Origin: Actinokineospora diospyrosa
GTDB taxonomy: Bacteria > Actinomycetota > Actinomycetes > Mycobacteriales > Pseudonocardiaceae
Direction of reading: 5' to 3'
NCBI RefSeq assembly: GCF_024171925.1
Contig: NZ_JAMTCO010000007.1
Location: 430,417 to 494,416 of the forward strand
Length of the DNA stretch: 64,000 nucleotides
The notes beneath the pieces were generated by a model. That model did no database searches. It was not told where the DNA came from and was given only the letters and a program-made list of their open reading frames with translations. Shown piece by piece: positions 1 through 7,037 of this stretch; position 1 is the first letter of the stretch; the number at the start of each line of letters is the position of its first letter. The position numbers and the translations under genes are program-made.

Positions 1-549
1 CTCTGGTATCAGCGGCGGGCAGGGCTCCGGCTGCGAACTCGACTGGCTGAGTCCGAGGAGCTCAGCGAGGCCGTCGCCGGCCTTGTCGGGGAGTTGACCA
101 CCGGAGCGCATCCAGTCACCGCTGCCGAACAGACCGCTCAAGATCTCACCCCACCGGCCGCGCGCAGCCTGCAAGCGATCGCGACCGCGGCTCGCCTGGG
201 CGGCGACGTCGAGATCAGCCCACCGGAGCTGCAGCGAGCGTGGCGGCTCGCTAACCGCCACGGGATACCCCTCGCTGCCAGTCTCGCCGCAGTCGCGCGC
301 GACCTTGCTCATCGAGTTCGATTCAGCAGAGGGGTGCTGGCGAAACTAGCCGGTCCACAAACCAGTGCCGCTGTCCTGTCAGGGCTACCTGTGGTCGGGC
401 TGGCTCTGGGCGAGGCCATCGGCGCCCAGCCGCTAGCCACCCTTAAGTCGACCCCGATTGGCCAAGCCCTGTTGGTCCTAGGCGCCACCTTCACCGCCCT
501 CGGTCTTCTCTGGACCAACCACATCATCAACCGCGCAGTGCCGACATGA
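1..549 (+). CDS. tadB: Tad secretion membrane protein TadB, C-terminal part (5' end outside window)
   Basis: The reading frame is open from the first base of the window, so the gene starts upstream; a TTG at 94 is inside the gene. The last ~180 residues have the layout of the second half of a type II secretion F (T2SF) domain: a helical cytoplasmic part (RLANRHGIPLAASL, then AVARDLAHRVRF) and two C-terminal hydrophobic segments at about 354-440 and 465-520. TadB forms the inner-membrane platform of the tight-adherence pilus machine with TadC. It overlaps the next gene by ATGA, which supports an operon. The ATPase TadA and TadZ would be expected to the left of the window. The family call is confident; the exact TadB name rests on order. 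Confidence 0.8.
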   Translation, partial: LWYQRRAGLRLRTRLAESEELSEAVAGLVGELTTGAHPVTAAEQTAQDLTPPAARSLQAIATAARLGGDVEISPPELQRAWRLANRHGIPLAASLAAVARDLAHRVRFSRGVLAKLAGPQTSAAVLSGLPVVGLALGEAIGAQPLATLKSTPIGQALLVLGATFTALGLLWTNHIINRAVPT

Positions 550-1097
550 CCTTCAGCCTCCTGCTCCTAGCCGCAGCCCTTCTGATCATCACTCCATCCA
601 GGCGGCAGCGGTTCCGCCGAGTCATGGGCCTTGTGCCCCCTCGAAAACGGCGGCCCTCCAAACCACGCAAGGTCGACGCACTTCGCCTTGCCGCGACCTG
701 GGATCTACTCGCCGCCTGCCTCCAGGCAGGGCTGCCAGTCCCGACAGCCATATCAGCGGTAAGCGAAGACCTCTCATCACTACGTGACGTCGCCGAGCAG
801 TTGGCCCTAGGTGCCGATCCACGGCAAGCCTGGGCTGCAGCCCTCGACTGCCCACACACCAAAGACTTAGCCAGAGCAGCCCGTCGCACCGCACGATCCG
901 GCGCCGGACTCGCAGAGGTGGCCGCCCGCCTAGCCGCTGAGGTTCGCGACCAGGTCGAGCAACAAGCCGAAGCCCGGGCCCAACGAGCCTCGGTGCTCAT
1001 CACCCTCCCCCTGGGCCTCTGCTACCTCCCCGCCTTCTTGACCCTGGGCGTCCTCCCAGTCGTCCTAGGCCTGACCGCCCGAACGTTTGACCTATGA
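546..1097 (+). CDS. tadC: Tad secretion membrane protein TadC (T2SF domain)
   Basis: 183 residues. There is an N-terminal hydrophobic helix (residues 3-17), a basic linker, a helical T2SF core (DLLAACLQAGLPVPTAISAV) of the kind that docks on the secretion ATPase, and a C-terminal hydrophobic hairpin (~150-178). It is shorter than proteobacterial TadC, as is usual in actinobacteria. The start ATG overlaps the stop of tadB and its stop overlaps the next ATG, so the genes are translationally coupled. It probably forms the inner-membrane platform with TadB for export and assembly of a Flp-like pilus. What this pilus does in this organism cannot be told from the sequence. Confidence 0.8.
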   Translation: MTFSLLLLAAALLIITPSRRQRFRRVMGLVPPRKRRPSKPRKVDALRLAATWDLLAACLQAGLPVPTAISAVSEDLSSLRDVAEQLALGADPRQAWAAALDCPHTKDLARAARRTARSGAGLAEVAARLAAEVRDQVEQQAEARAQRASVLITLPLGLCYLPAFLTLGVLPVVLGLTARTFDL

Positions 1098-1339
1098 CCG
1101 TCCGCATCTCAGTACCGGAGGTTCCTGTGCACAGCCTTGTCCACGCCCTTGACGACAGCACTGACAGCACCGACAGCACCGACAGCACAGTCGATGGGGA
1201 CAGAGGCTCGATCTCCATCGAGTTCGCGCTCATCACCTTGTGTGCCGCAGCGCTTGCTGGCGTGCTCGTCGCCGTTGTCACCAGCAGTTCGGTTTCCGCA
1301 GCCCTGGCTCAACTCATCGCGGACGCGTTGTCGCCATGA
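1094..1339 (+). CDS. DUF4244-type small pilin-like protein
   Basis: 81 residues, one C-terminal hydrophobic helix preceded by GSISIEFALITL, which resembles the processing region of Flp/TadE prepilins (Gly, then a hydrophobic stretch with Glu at +5). The C-terminal end (SAALAQLIADALS) matches what I recall of DUF4244 proteins encoded between TadC and TadE in actinobacteria. The N-terminal part carries four Asp-Ser-Thr triplets encoded by a 9-bp tandem repeat at 1154-1189. It overlaps both neighbours by ATGA. It is likely the major pilin subunit of this Tad system, by inference from position and size. Confidence 0.7.
   Translation: MTVRISVPEVPVHSLVHALDDSTDSTDSTDSTVDGDRGSISIEFALITLCAAALAGVLVAVVTSSSVSAALAQLIADALSP
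1154..1189 (+). repeat. 9-bp in-frame tandem repeat (4 units, Asp-Ser-Thr)
   Basis: Four tandem copies of gacagcacN inside the DUF4244 gene encode Asp-Ser-Thr each time. The period is a multiple of three, so loss or gain of units would lengthen or shorten the pilin N-terminus without a frameshift. Confidence 0.85.
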
Positions 1340-1659
1340 CCGACGACGGATCGGTGACGGTTGAGGCGGCACTGGTCATTGGCGCGATCGTGGCCGTGCT
1401 GTTGCTCGGGGTCATGGGTGTCGCTGCCGCTGCGGACCACGTGCGGTGTGTCGACGCTGCCCGGGAGGCCGCGCGGTTGACGGCTCGCGGTGAGGTCGAG
1501 CGCGCGCGATCAGCGGCCAGGACCATCGCACCTCATGACGCGACGATTGAGATCCGCGTGGATCGCGATGAGGTCGCAGTAACCGTGCACAGCACCCGCG
1601 GCCTCTTACCGGTCCACGGCGACGCCTACGCCGTGGTCGAGCCCGGCGCGGCGCCATGA
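1336..1659 (+). CDS. tadE: TadE-like pseudopilin
   Basis: 107 residues from the ATG that overlaps the preceding stop; the frame is open further upstream but the overlap start fits the operon. The N-terminus MTDDGSVTVEAALVIGAI is a classical TadE-type prepilin signal: Gly followed by a hydrophobic helix with Glu at position +5 of the mature protein. The rest is a small soluble domain. TadE proteins are minor pseudopilins processed by a TadV-type prepilin peptidase and needed for pilus assembly. No peptidase gene is in the window. Confidence 0.8.
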   Translation: MTDDGSVTVEAALVIGAIVAVLLLGVMGVAAAADHVRCVDAAREAARLTARGEVERARSAARTIAPHDATIEIRVDRDEVAVTVHSTRGLLPVHGDAYAVVEPGAAP

Positions 1660-2012
1660 CCGATGACGGCGGGTTCGCGACGGTTTTCGCCGCCTGGGTG
1701 ATCACCGGGCTGCTGTCACTGGTACTCATGGTCATGACGGTCGCGGGTGCGGTCAGCGCCCGGCACCGCGCCGAGAGCGCCGCCGACCTCGGTGCGCTCG
1801 CCGCCGCCGCGCACGTGCTCGACGGGCGGGCCTGCGCCCGGGCCAGGTGGGTCGTCGAGCGGGCGGGTGCCGAACTCGTCGGGTGTGCGGTGAGCGGTTG
1901 GGACGCCACGGTCGAGGTGGCCGTCCGACCGGCCGCGCTGATCGGCCCCGCCAGGGCCACGGCCCGCGCCGGGCCGGTCGTCGACGGCCAAGCGGTCGAC
2001 CTCGAACGGTGA
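1656..2012 (+). CDS. TadE-like protein of the helicase/secretion neighbourhood
   Basis: 118 residues, overlapping tadE by ATGA. It begins MTDDGGFATVFAAWVITGLL, again a prepilin-like Gly plus hydrophobic helix, but without the +5 Glu, followed by a region rich in Ala and Arg. This fits the actinobacterial family I recall as the helicase/secretion neighbourhood TadE-like protein, which travels with the DEAH helicase found at 4461-6836. It is the last gene of the tad operon here. Its role is presumably a minor pilus or secretion component. Confidence 0.75.
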   Translation: MTDDGGFATVFAAWVITGLLSLVLMVMTVAGAVSARHRAESAADLGALAAAAHVLDGRACARARWVVERAGAELVGCAVSGWDATVEVAVRPAALIGPARATARAGPVVDGQAVDLER

Positions 2013-2324
2013 ACGGCATCACAACTCGGTGTCGTCCGGCCGGGAGCCGCTGATGATCACTGGCCGTGTCGGTCGACGTTTCCGCAGGTGGTGGCACCGC
2101 TAAACACGTCTCAACGGTTCGCTGTACGGCCACGTGGCGGCCCCGCTGGGGTGCGTGCGGGCGTCGAGGTGACCGGTTCGCCGAGTTTCGCCGCTCCGGT
2201 CGGATGACAGGTCATTTACCTCGCCAGAGCGACCAGTTGTCGACAGCGAGTTTCGTACGGCGTCCCCGATGCCGTTGAGTGAGTTGTAGGGCGCTGAACC
2301 CGGCGCCCGCACCCCGAGGAGGCA
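2013..2324. other. Intergenic, no gene recognised
   Basis: 312 bases between the tad operon and the prim-pol gene. Short frames occur in all phases but none has a convincing start, length or family resemblance. The only clear signal is AGGAGG at 2317-2322, the ribosome binding site of the next gene. Confidence 0.5.
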
Positions 2325-2957
2325 GTGCCCGAGATGTTGGGAACCGTGAGGTCGGACAACTGGCGGCGAGCGTTCCGCGTCGAGCTGCGCGCCGAGGCGA
2401 TCGGCCTCGCGTTCCGCGGCTGGCCGGTGCTGCCGGGGACCTACCCGGTGGCGGGCCACTGGGCCGGTCGCGACGGTTCCGAGGACAGCAGCGGCCCGGT
2501 GCCGGTGCACGCGGACTGGCAGGACCGGACCGGCACCCAGCCGGAGCAGGTCGCCACCTGGTGGACCGGTCAGCCCTACAGCCTGCTGCTGGCCACCGGC
2601 CTCGGCTACGACGCCATCGAGGTCGGCGACGAGCTCGGCCGCGGCGCCGCCCGCGTCCTGCGGTCGGTCGGGTTGCCGGTGCCGATCATCGCCACCCCCG
2701 AGCACCGCTGGTTCTTCCTCACCCGCACCGGCTCCGGCCTCGCCCCCGAGCTCGCCGCCAACCCCGACATCACCCTGCGCGGCGCAGGCGACTGGATCAC
2801 CCTGCCGCCCAGCCCGTTCCAGCACGGTGTCGTGCACTGGCGGGTCAAGCCCGAGGTGTGCGGTTGGCAGATCCCGAGCACCGAGACCGTGCAGGACGCC
2901 CTCCTGGACGCCATGCACAGCAACACCCGCCACCTGGTGACCACCGCCCGCGACTGA
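2325..2957 (+). CDS. Stand-alone primase-polymerase-like (prim-pol) domain protein
   Basis: 210 residues from a GTG with AGGAGG three bases upstream; ATG 2334 is an alternative. The layout (helix with GLAFRGWPVLPG, then VHADWQDRTGTQPEQVATWW, then ATGLGYDAIEV and PEHRWFFLTR) fits the N-terminal domain of bifunctional DNA primase-polymerases of plasmids and actinophages. The usual catalytic D-hD motif reads D96-A-I-E99 and the later His is preceded by Pro-Glu, so catalytic competence is uncertain. There is no fused helicase domain. In actinomycetes such lone domains are chromosomal genes of unknown function. Similarity is by eye only. Confidence 0.65.
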   Translation: MPEMLGTVRSDNWRRAFRVELRAEAIGLAFRGWPVLPGTYPVAGHWAGRDGSEDSSGPVPVHADWQDRTGTQPEQVATWWTGQPYSLLLATGLGYDAIEVGDELGRGAARVLRSVGLPVPIIATPEHRWFFLTRTGSGLAPELAANPDITLRGAGDWITLPPSPFQHGVVHWRVKPEVCGWQIPSTETVQDALLDAMHSNTRHLVTTARD

Positions 2958-3670
2958 TCCACCGACCACCACCCGTGGTTCGACCGGGACCACCGCCCAC
3001 CCGCCCGGGCGCCCGGTCAACCACACCCAGCCTGTCCACCGGACCGACGCCGTACTCCCGCCCGAGTGCGTCGCCCACCGGACAGGCAGCCAGCCGAGTA
3101 ACGCTGGAGCCTCCGGACTCCCGCGCAGCGTCACGGAACAGGGACAACGGCCTAGCCGTCCAGTCGACACCCCGCCCCGGGATGACCACCCTGCACCGGC
3201 ACCAACCCGCCTCCTGGTGCCACCCCGCAGGACAGGTACTCCCCGTCGACGGTCCCGCGCACACAGTCCGCTGACCAACCGCGGTAGCAGCCCGAAGCCC
3301 CGTCTCGGCGGCATGCGGCGCGCCGGGAAGCGCAACCGGTCCTCGACCGGTTGCCCCCGGCGCGCTGCCGCATCCGGACCCCGCACAGCCCCAGCGCCCC
3401 CGCGCGACCGGCTCGAGCCTGCGATAAAGAGCTTCGCAGGCTCGAGCCGATCCCACTGGCCCGCGCACAGGTCGGGCTGACACCGCAAGTCCCAACCGCC
3501 GTCGAGCCGAAGCGGATGTGCTGACACCAGCCACTTCTGCGAGCGGTGGCTGCGGCAGGTGGGCTGGGTGAAGAGATCGGCCTGGCATCAGTGCCCCCAG
3601 CCACTGACAGCTGGCCGTGCAGTCGAGATGGAGAGCCGAACTGCTTCTGTGCCGGCACGGCAGTCGTGCT
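2958..3670. other. Left part of convergent gap, no gene recognised
   Basis: About 700 GC-rich bases between the prim-pol gene and the repeat arrays. Long frames on both strands here have shadow-like composition (Arg, Gly and Pro runs) and resemble no family I know. The only structure I see is the perfect hairpin at 3409-3449. Confidence 0.4.
3409..3449. terminator. Perfect 16-bp inverted repeat, possible terminator
   Basis: The arms 3409-3424 and 3434-3449 are exact reverse complements (cggctcgagcctgcga) with a 9-nt A-rich loop. No T-tract follows. It lies about 450 bases past the prim-pol stop, so it may end that transcript or may belong to the repeat-rich gap. Confidence 0.5.
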
Positions 3671-3924
3671 GTCCGCCCCACCCACAGTGCCAGCCCGTGG
3701 ACACTCGGACCCGCCGGTGCCAACCCAGCCCCCGCCGGGTCGCCCCAACCCACCTACTCAGCCCCTGGACACTCGGACCCGTCGGTGCCAGCCCGCCCTC
3801 CGTCAGGTCCGCCTCAGCCCACCTTCCCAGCGCCTGGACAGTCGGAAGATCCGGTGCCATCTCAGCCCGCTCTCGGTTGCCCTGCCAACCCAGCCCGGCG
3901 GCCGTCGGAGTCGCTGGTGCCAGG
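3671..3924. repeat. Tandem array of ~68-70-bp units (array A)
   Basis: Units begin at about 3671, 3739, 3807 and 3877 (the last is partial). Each contains a gtccgccccaaccca-like head, a ctggacactcggaccc-like middle and a cggtgccagcccg-like tail. The array runs straight into the left arm of the long-stem element at 3925. The same unit recurs at 56787-57330, 53 kb away, again leading into a copy of the element. Proline-rich reading frames cross it but are probably not coding. Confidence 0.85.
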
Positions 3925-4070
3925 TGCTCGATGGGGTGGACCTGTTTTGTGTGGGGGGACGGCACCCGTAGCGTCGTTCAGCGGCAGGGCCTGCTTTTGG
4001 GCCCCTGCTTTGCGGTTCTGCCACGGGTGTCGTAGGGGCCCCGCACAAAACAGGTCCACCCCATCGAGCA
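3925..4070. repeat. Long-stem palindromic element, copy 1 (146 bp)
   Basis: The ends are a perfect 27-bp inverted repeat (3925-3951 against 4044-4070, beginning tgctcgatgggg). Five more pairs, one of them G-T, extend the stem to 32 bp. Inside are a second stem (acggcacccgta against a tacgacacccgtg-type complement near 4021-4034) and a central hairpin around gcagggcc...ggcccctgc. Copies 2 and 3 lie at 26063-26206 and 57331-57474, all between 3' ends of convergent genes. It could be a two-way terminator, a structured RNA, or a MITE-like element. There is no transposase and I see no target duplication. Confidence 0.85.
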
Positions 4071-4093
4071 AAGCTCGAAAATCGCGGATCGGG

Positions 4094-4121
4094 CGCCGAG
4101 CTCGCCGCCAGGCGACGAGGC
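4094..4121. repeat. Short GCCGCCAGGC hairpin downstream of copy 1
   Basis: About 25 bases after the long-stem element the sequence tcgcggatcgggc is followed by a small hairpin (tcgcc-gcca-ggcga). The same module follows copy 3 as gttgcc-gcca-ggcaac. The pair C-G here is T-A there, so the stem is kept by a compensatory change. Confidence 0.6.
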
Positions 4122-4187
4122 CGTCCACCGGAGCCGAAGGCGGAGGCCCGAATCCCTTGCCCCGCATCCCCAACCCCGGCCTACGCC

Positions 4188-4296
4188 AAGATCAACCTGA
4201 TCGAAAGCCCCCAAATACACAGCTTACCGCGCAGCACCACCAACCCGGGAGCGCCAAGCAGCACCCTGTGGACAACCACAACCGTTGTGGACAACC
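4188..4296. repeat. DnaA-box-pair repeat unit 1
   Basis: A ~109-bp unit starting aagatcaac, containing a agcccccaaatacacagc-type centre and ending in two TGTGGACAA 9-mers at 4267-4275 and 4286-4294 (19-bp pitch, same orientation). TGTGGACAA is the complement of the actinobacterial DnaA-box consensus TTGTCCACA. Related units are at 4341-4448 and 56965-57074. Confidence 0.8.
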
Positions 4297-4340
4297 AAAC
4301 GCCCCACCGCAGCCACCCACAACGAGAACCCGCCCCACCA

Positions 4341-4448
4341 AAGATCAACTAATCAAGAAGCCCCCGATATACAGCCTACCAACGGGAACCGGCCAAACGA
4401 CAGCAGCAACCAGCAGCCTGTGGACAACAGAAGACGTTGTGGATAAAC
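4341..4448. repeat. DnaA-box-pair repeat unit 2
   Basis: Same unit as 4188-4296: aagatcaac head, gcccccgatatacagcc centre, then TGTGGACAA at 4419-4427 and TGTGGATAA at 4438-4446. The second is the complement of TTATCCACA, the strong E. coli box. Pitch is again exactly 19 bp. It lies 13 bases before the helicase stop codon. Confidence 0.8.
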
Positions 4449-4460
4449 AGATCCAAGCCT

Positions 4461-6836
4461 CTACAGCGCCCCCACCCGCAACGCCTGCACTGCAACCCGC
4501 AGAACCTTCAAAGCCCCACCCTTGTTCAACGGCTCATTCCCGTTCCCACACTTAGGCGACTGCACACACGACGGACACCCTTCAGGGCATTCGCAAGCGG
4601 CGATCGCCGAATGGGTAGCTGTCAGCCATGGGAGCAGCGCCGCGTGGCCTCGGTCCGCGAAGCCCGCACCTCCCGGATGGCCGTCGTGGACGAAGATTGT
4701 GGGTTGGGCGGTGTCGGGGTGTTGTGCGGTTGAGACGCCGCCTATGTCCCAGCGGTCGCAGGTGGCGAAGAGGGGGAGGAGGCCTATTGCGGCGTGTTCG
4801 GCGGCGTGGAGGGAGCCGGGGATTTCGTTGCGGGCCAGGCCTGCTGCGTAGAGCAGGTCGGGGTCGATGGTGTACCAGACGGCGCGGGTGTTGAGGGTTT
4901 GTTCTGGTAGGTCTAGGGGCACCTGGTCGAGGATTTGGCCTGATGGCAACCGGCGGAGGTAGGCGACTACTTGGGAGGTCACGGCGACCTCGCCGAGGCA
5001 CACGGTCACGCCGCCGTAAGAGTCCTGCGACAGCGTCGACAGCACCGAGATGTCCACGATCTCGCGCGGGGAGGTAGTCCAATCAGGACTCTCTGCGTGC
5101 ACCAATGCCAAGAGGCCGTCCAAGTCCAGTTCGTCGACCACGTATGACCGGCCCTGGTGTAGGTAGAGCGCCCCTTCATGCACGGTCGAGCAGGCCCTGC
5201 CTTGTCCTACCGTCCCCAGCATCCGCCCCGAGTCGGCTTCCACAACAGCGACTTGTTCGCCACCAGAGCCGCGGATATCGACCTCAGCGTGCGGGCGGTC
5301 CTTAGAGGTCCAGTACCACCCGTTGGGCCGCTTGCGGACCGTCCCCGTCGAAACCAGCGAGTCGAGGACTGCGCGAGCCCCCTCGCCGAAGGCCGGTAGG
5401 TCTGACTCCGTAAGAGGCAGTTCCGCGGCGGCGCAGGCCAGTTGCGGTGCCAAGACATACGGGTTGCCCGGGTCGGTGACGGTTGCCTCTACCGGCTTGT
5501 CCAGGATCGCCTCGGGGTGATGCACCAGGTACGTGTCCAACGGGTCGTCCCGTGCGACGAACACGACCAGCGCCGAATCGCCCGAGCGACCAGCTCGCCC
5601 TGCCTGCTGCCAGAACGACGCCAGCGTCCCCGGGTAGCCCGCCATGACCACCGCGTCCAGCCCGGCGATGTCGACACCGAGTTCCAGCGCGTTGGTGCTG
5701 GCCACCCCCAACAGCTCGCCTGATGCCAACGCGTGTTCCAGCGCGCGTCGCTCTTCGGGCAAGAACCCCGCCCGGTATGCGGCGACCCTGCCGGACAGTG
5801 AGCGGTCTACCTCGTCCAGGATTCGCCGGGCACCTAGGGCCGTCAGCTCCGCGCCGAGCCGGGACCGGACGAACACCAGCGACCGCGCGCCCTCGATCAC
5901 CAGGTCGGCGAGGATCCGGGAGCTCTCCGCGCCCGCCGACCGCCGGACCGGGGCGCCGTTCTCGCCGGACAGCTCGGTCAGCGGCGGCTCCCACAGCGCG
6001 ATGGTCCGCGACCCGCGCGGCGAGCGGTCCTCGGCGACCGCCACGCAGTCCACACCGGACAGTCGGGTCGCCGACGCCGCCGGGTCCGACACCGTCGCCG
6101 AGGCCAGGACGAACACCGGGTCCGTGCCGTAGTGGTTGGCGACCCGGCGTAGGCGGCGCAGCAGCAGAGCCACGTGCGAGCCGAAGACGCCGCGGTAGGA
6201 GTGGCACTCGTCGACCACGACGTACCGCAGGCGGCGGAAGAAGGACGTCCAGCGGCCGTGCGCGGGGAGGATGCCGCGGTGGAACATGTCCGGGTTGGTG
6301 AAGATCCACCGCGCGTGGGAGCGCACCCAGTCGCGCTCGACCATCGGGGTGTCGCCGTCGTAGCTGGCCGCCCGCAGGTCCGGTAGCTCCAACTCGTGCA
6401 CCGCGCGCAGCTGGTCGGCCCCCAATGCTTTGGTGGGCGAGATATATAGAGCAGTCGCGCGAGGATCCTCGGTCAGCGCTGCTGCCACCGGTAGCTGGTA
6501 GGCCAGCGACTTCCCGGACGCCGTGCCGGTCGAGATCACCACGCTGCGGCCCGCGTACGCGTGCTCCGCCGCGGCGACCTGGTGCGTCCACGGTGTGCGG
6601 ACCCCGCCGCGGCCGAACGCTTCGCGCACCGCCTCCGGTGTCCAACCGGGCCACGGCGCGGTGGACTCGACCCTGGCAGGCAGATCGGCGACATGTGTGA
6701 CCGGATTCTCACCGCTGGGCACCCCGGCCAGTACGCGGCCGAGCAGAACAGCGCCGCGTTCGGTCGCCGCGTCGACACTCACCCGTCGAGCTTCGCACAT
6801 CCGGCGGACGATCCGGCGCCGGGGCGAGTTGATCAT
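4461..6836 (-). CDS. DEAH-box helicase of the tad/secretion neighbourhood
   Basis: About 791 residues from ATG 6836; ATG 6800 and GTG 6782 are alternatives, and an upstream ATG at 6941 gives an implausible leader. Superfamily 2 helicase motifs are in order: Walker A STGTASGKS (~102-110), DECH box in VVDECHSY (~209), LASAT (motif III), and QQAGRAGRSG (motif VI). The C-terminal DUF1998-like end has a cysteine cluster, CECPEGCPSCVQSPKCGNG, which may bind zinc. It fits the family I recall as Rv3649-like, always near tad genes and topA. It probably unwinds DNA or RNA in repair or stress; no link to secretion is proven. It converges on the repeat-filled gap. Confidence 0.85.
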   Translation of the reverse strand: MINSPRRRIVRRMCEARRVSVDAATERGAVLLGRVLAGVPSGENPVTHVADLPARVESTAPWPGWTPEAVREAFGRGGVRTPWTHQVAAAEHAYAGRSVVISTGTASGKSLAYQLPVAAALTEDPRATALYISPTKALGADQLRAVHELELPDLRAASYDGDTPMVERDWVRSHARWIFTNPDMFHRGILPAHGRWTSFFRRLRYVVVDECHSYRGVFGSHVALLLRRLRRVANHYGTDPVFVLASATVSDPAASATRLSGVDCVAVAEDRSPRGSRTIALWEPPLTELSGENGAPVRRSAGAESSRILADLVIEGARSLVFVRSRLGAELTALGARRILDEVDRSLSGRVAAYRAGFLPEERRALEHALASGELLGVASTNALELGVDIAGLDAVVMAGYPGTLASFWQQAGRAGRSGDSALVVFVARDDPLDTYLVHHPEAILDKPVEATVTDPGNPYVLAPQLACAAAELPLTESDLPAFGEGARAVLDSLVSTGTVRKRPNGWYWTSKDRPHAEVDIRGSGGEQVAVVEADSGRMLGTVGQGRACSTVHEGALYLHQGRSYVVDELDLDGLLALVHAESPDWTTSPREIVDISVLSTLSQDSYGGVTVCLGEVAVTSQVVAYLRRLPSGQILDQVPLDLPEQTLNTRAVWYTIDPDLLYAAGLARNEIPGSLHAAEHAAIGLLPLFATCDRWDIGGVSTAQHPDTAQPTIFVHDGHPGGAGFADRGHAALLPWLTATHSAIAACECPEGCPSCVQSPKCGNGNEPLNKGGALKVLRVAVQALRVGAL

Positions 6837-7037
6837 GAGATTTTGGTCACAGTCCGCCCGCACTACATCACTGACCGTGCACGGTATGGGACAGCTCGCG
6901 TAGGTGATCCGCTTTACCAATAGACTCCGCCGACATCCCACCGATTGTGGTGGCGCTCACGCGAAAACGGGGCCGGTAGACGTCTTGTGGTAATGGCGGA
7001 TCTCGGCGCTGTAACAGGCAGATCATCAGGAGGACGG

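Noticed and set aside
2100..3527. 475-codon minus-strand frame over the prim-pol gene and gap
   Set aside because: No family resemblance and shadow-like composition; the plus-strand gene has a proper start and binding site.
3925..4070. Insertion sequence or transposon
   Set aside because: No transposase frame inside 146 bp, and no clear target duplication at any of the three copies. A non-autonomous MITE stays possible and is covered in the findings.
3617..4555. Long Pro-rich plus-strand frame through array A and element copy 1 (312 codons)
   Set aside because: It crosses the tandem repeats and the long palindrome, has no binding site, and its openness follows from the 68-70-bp GC-rich repeats; the matching frame at 57046-57600 is open for the same reason.
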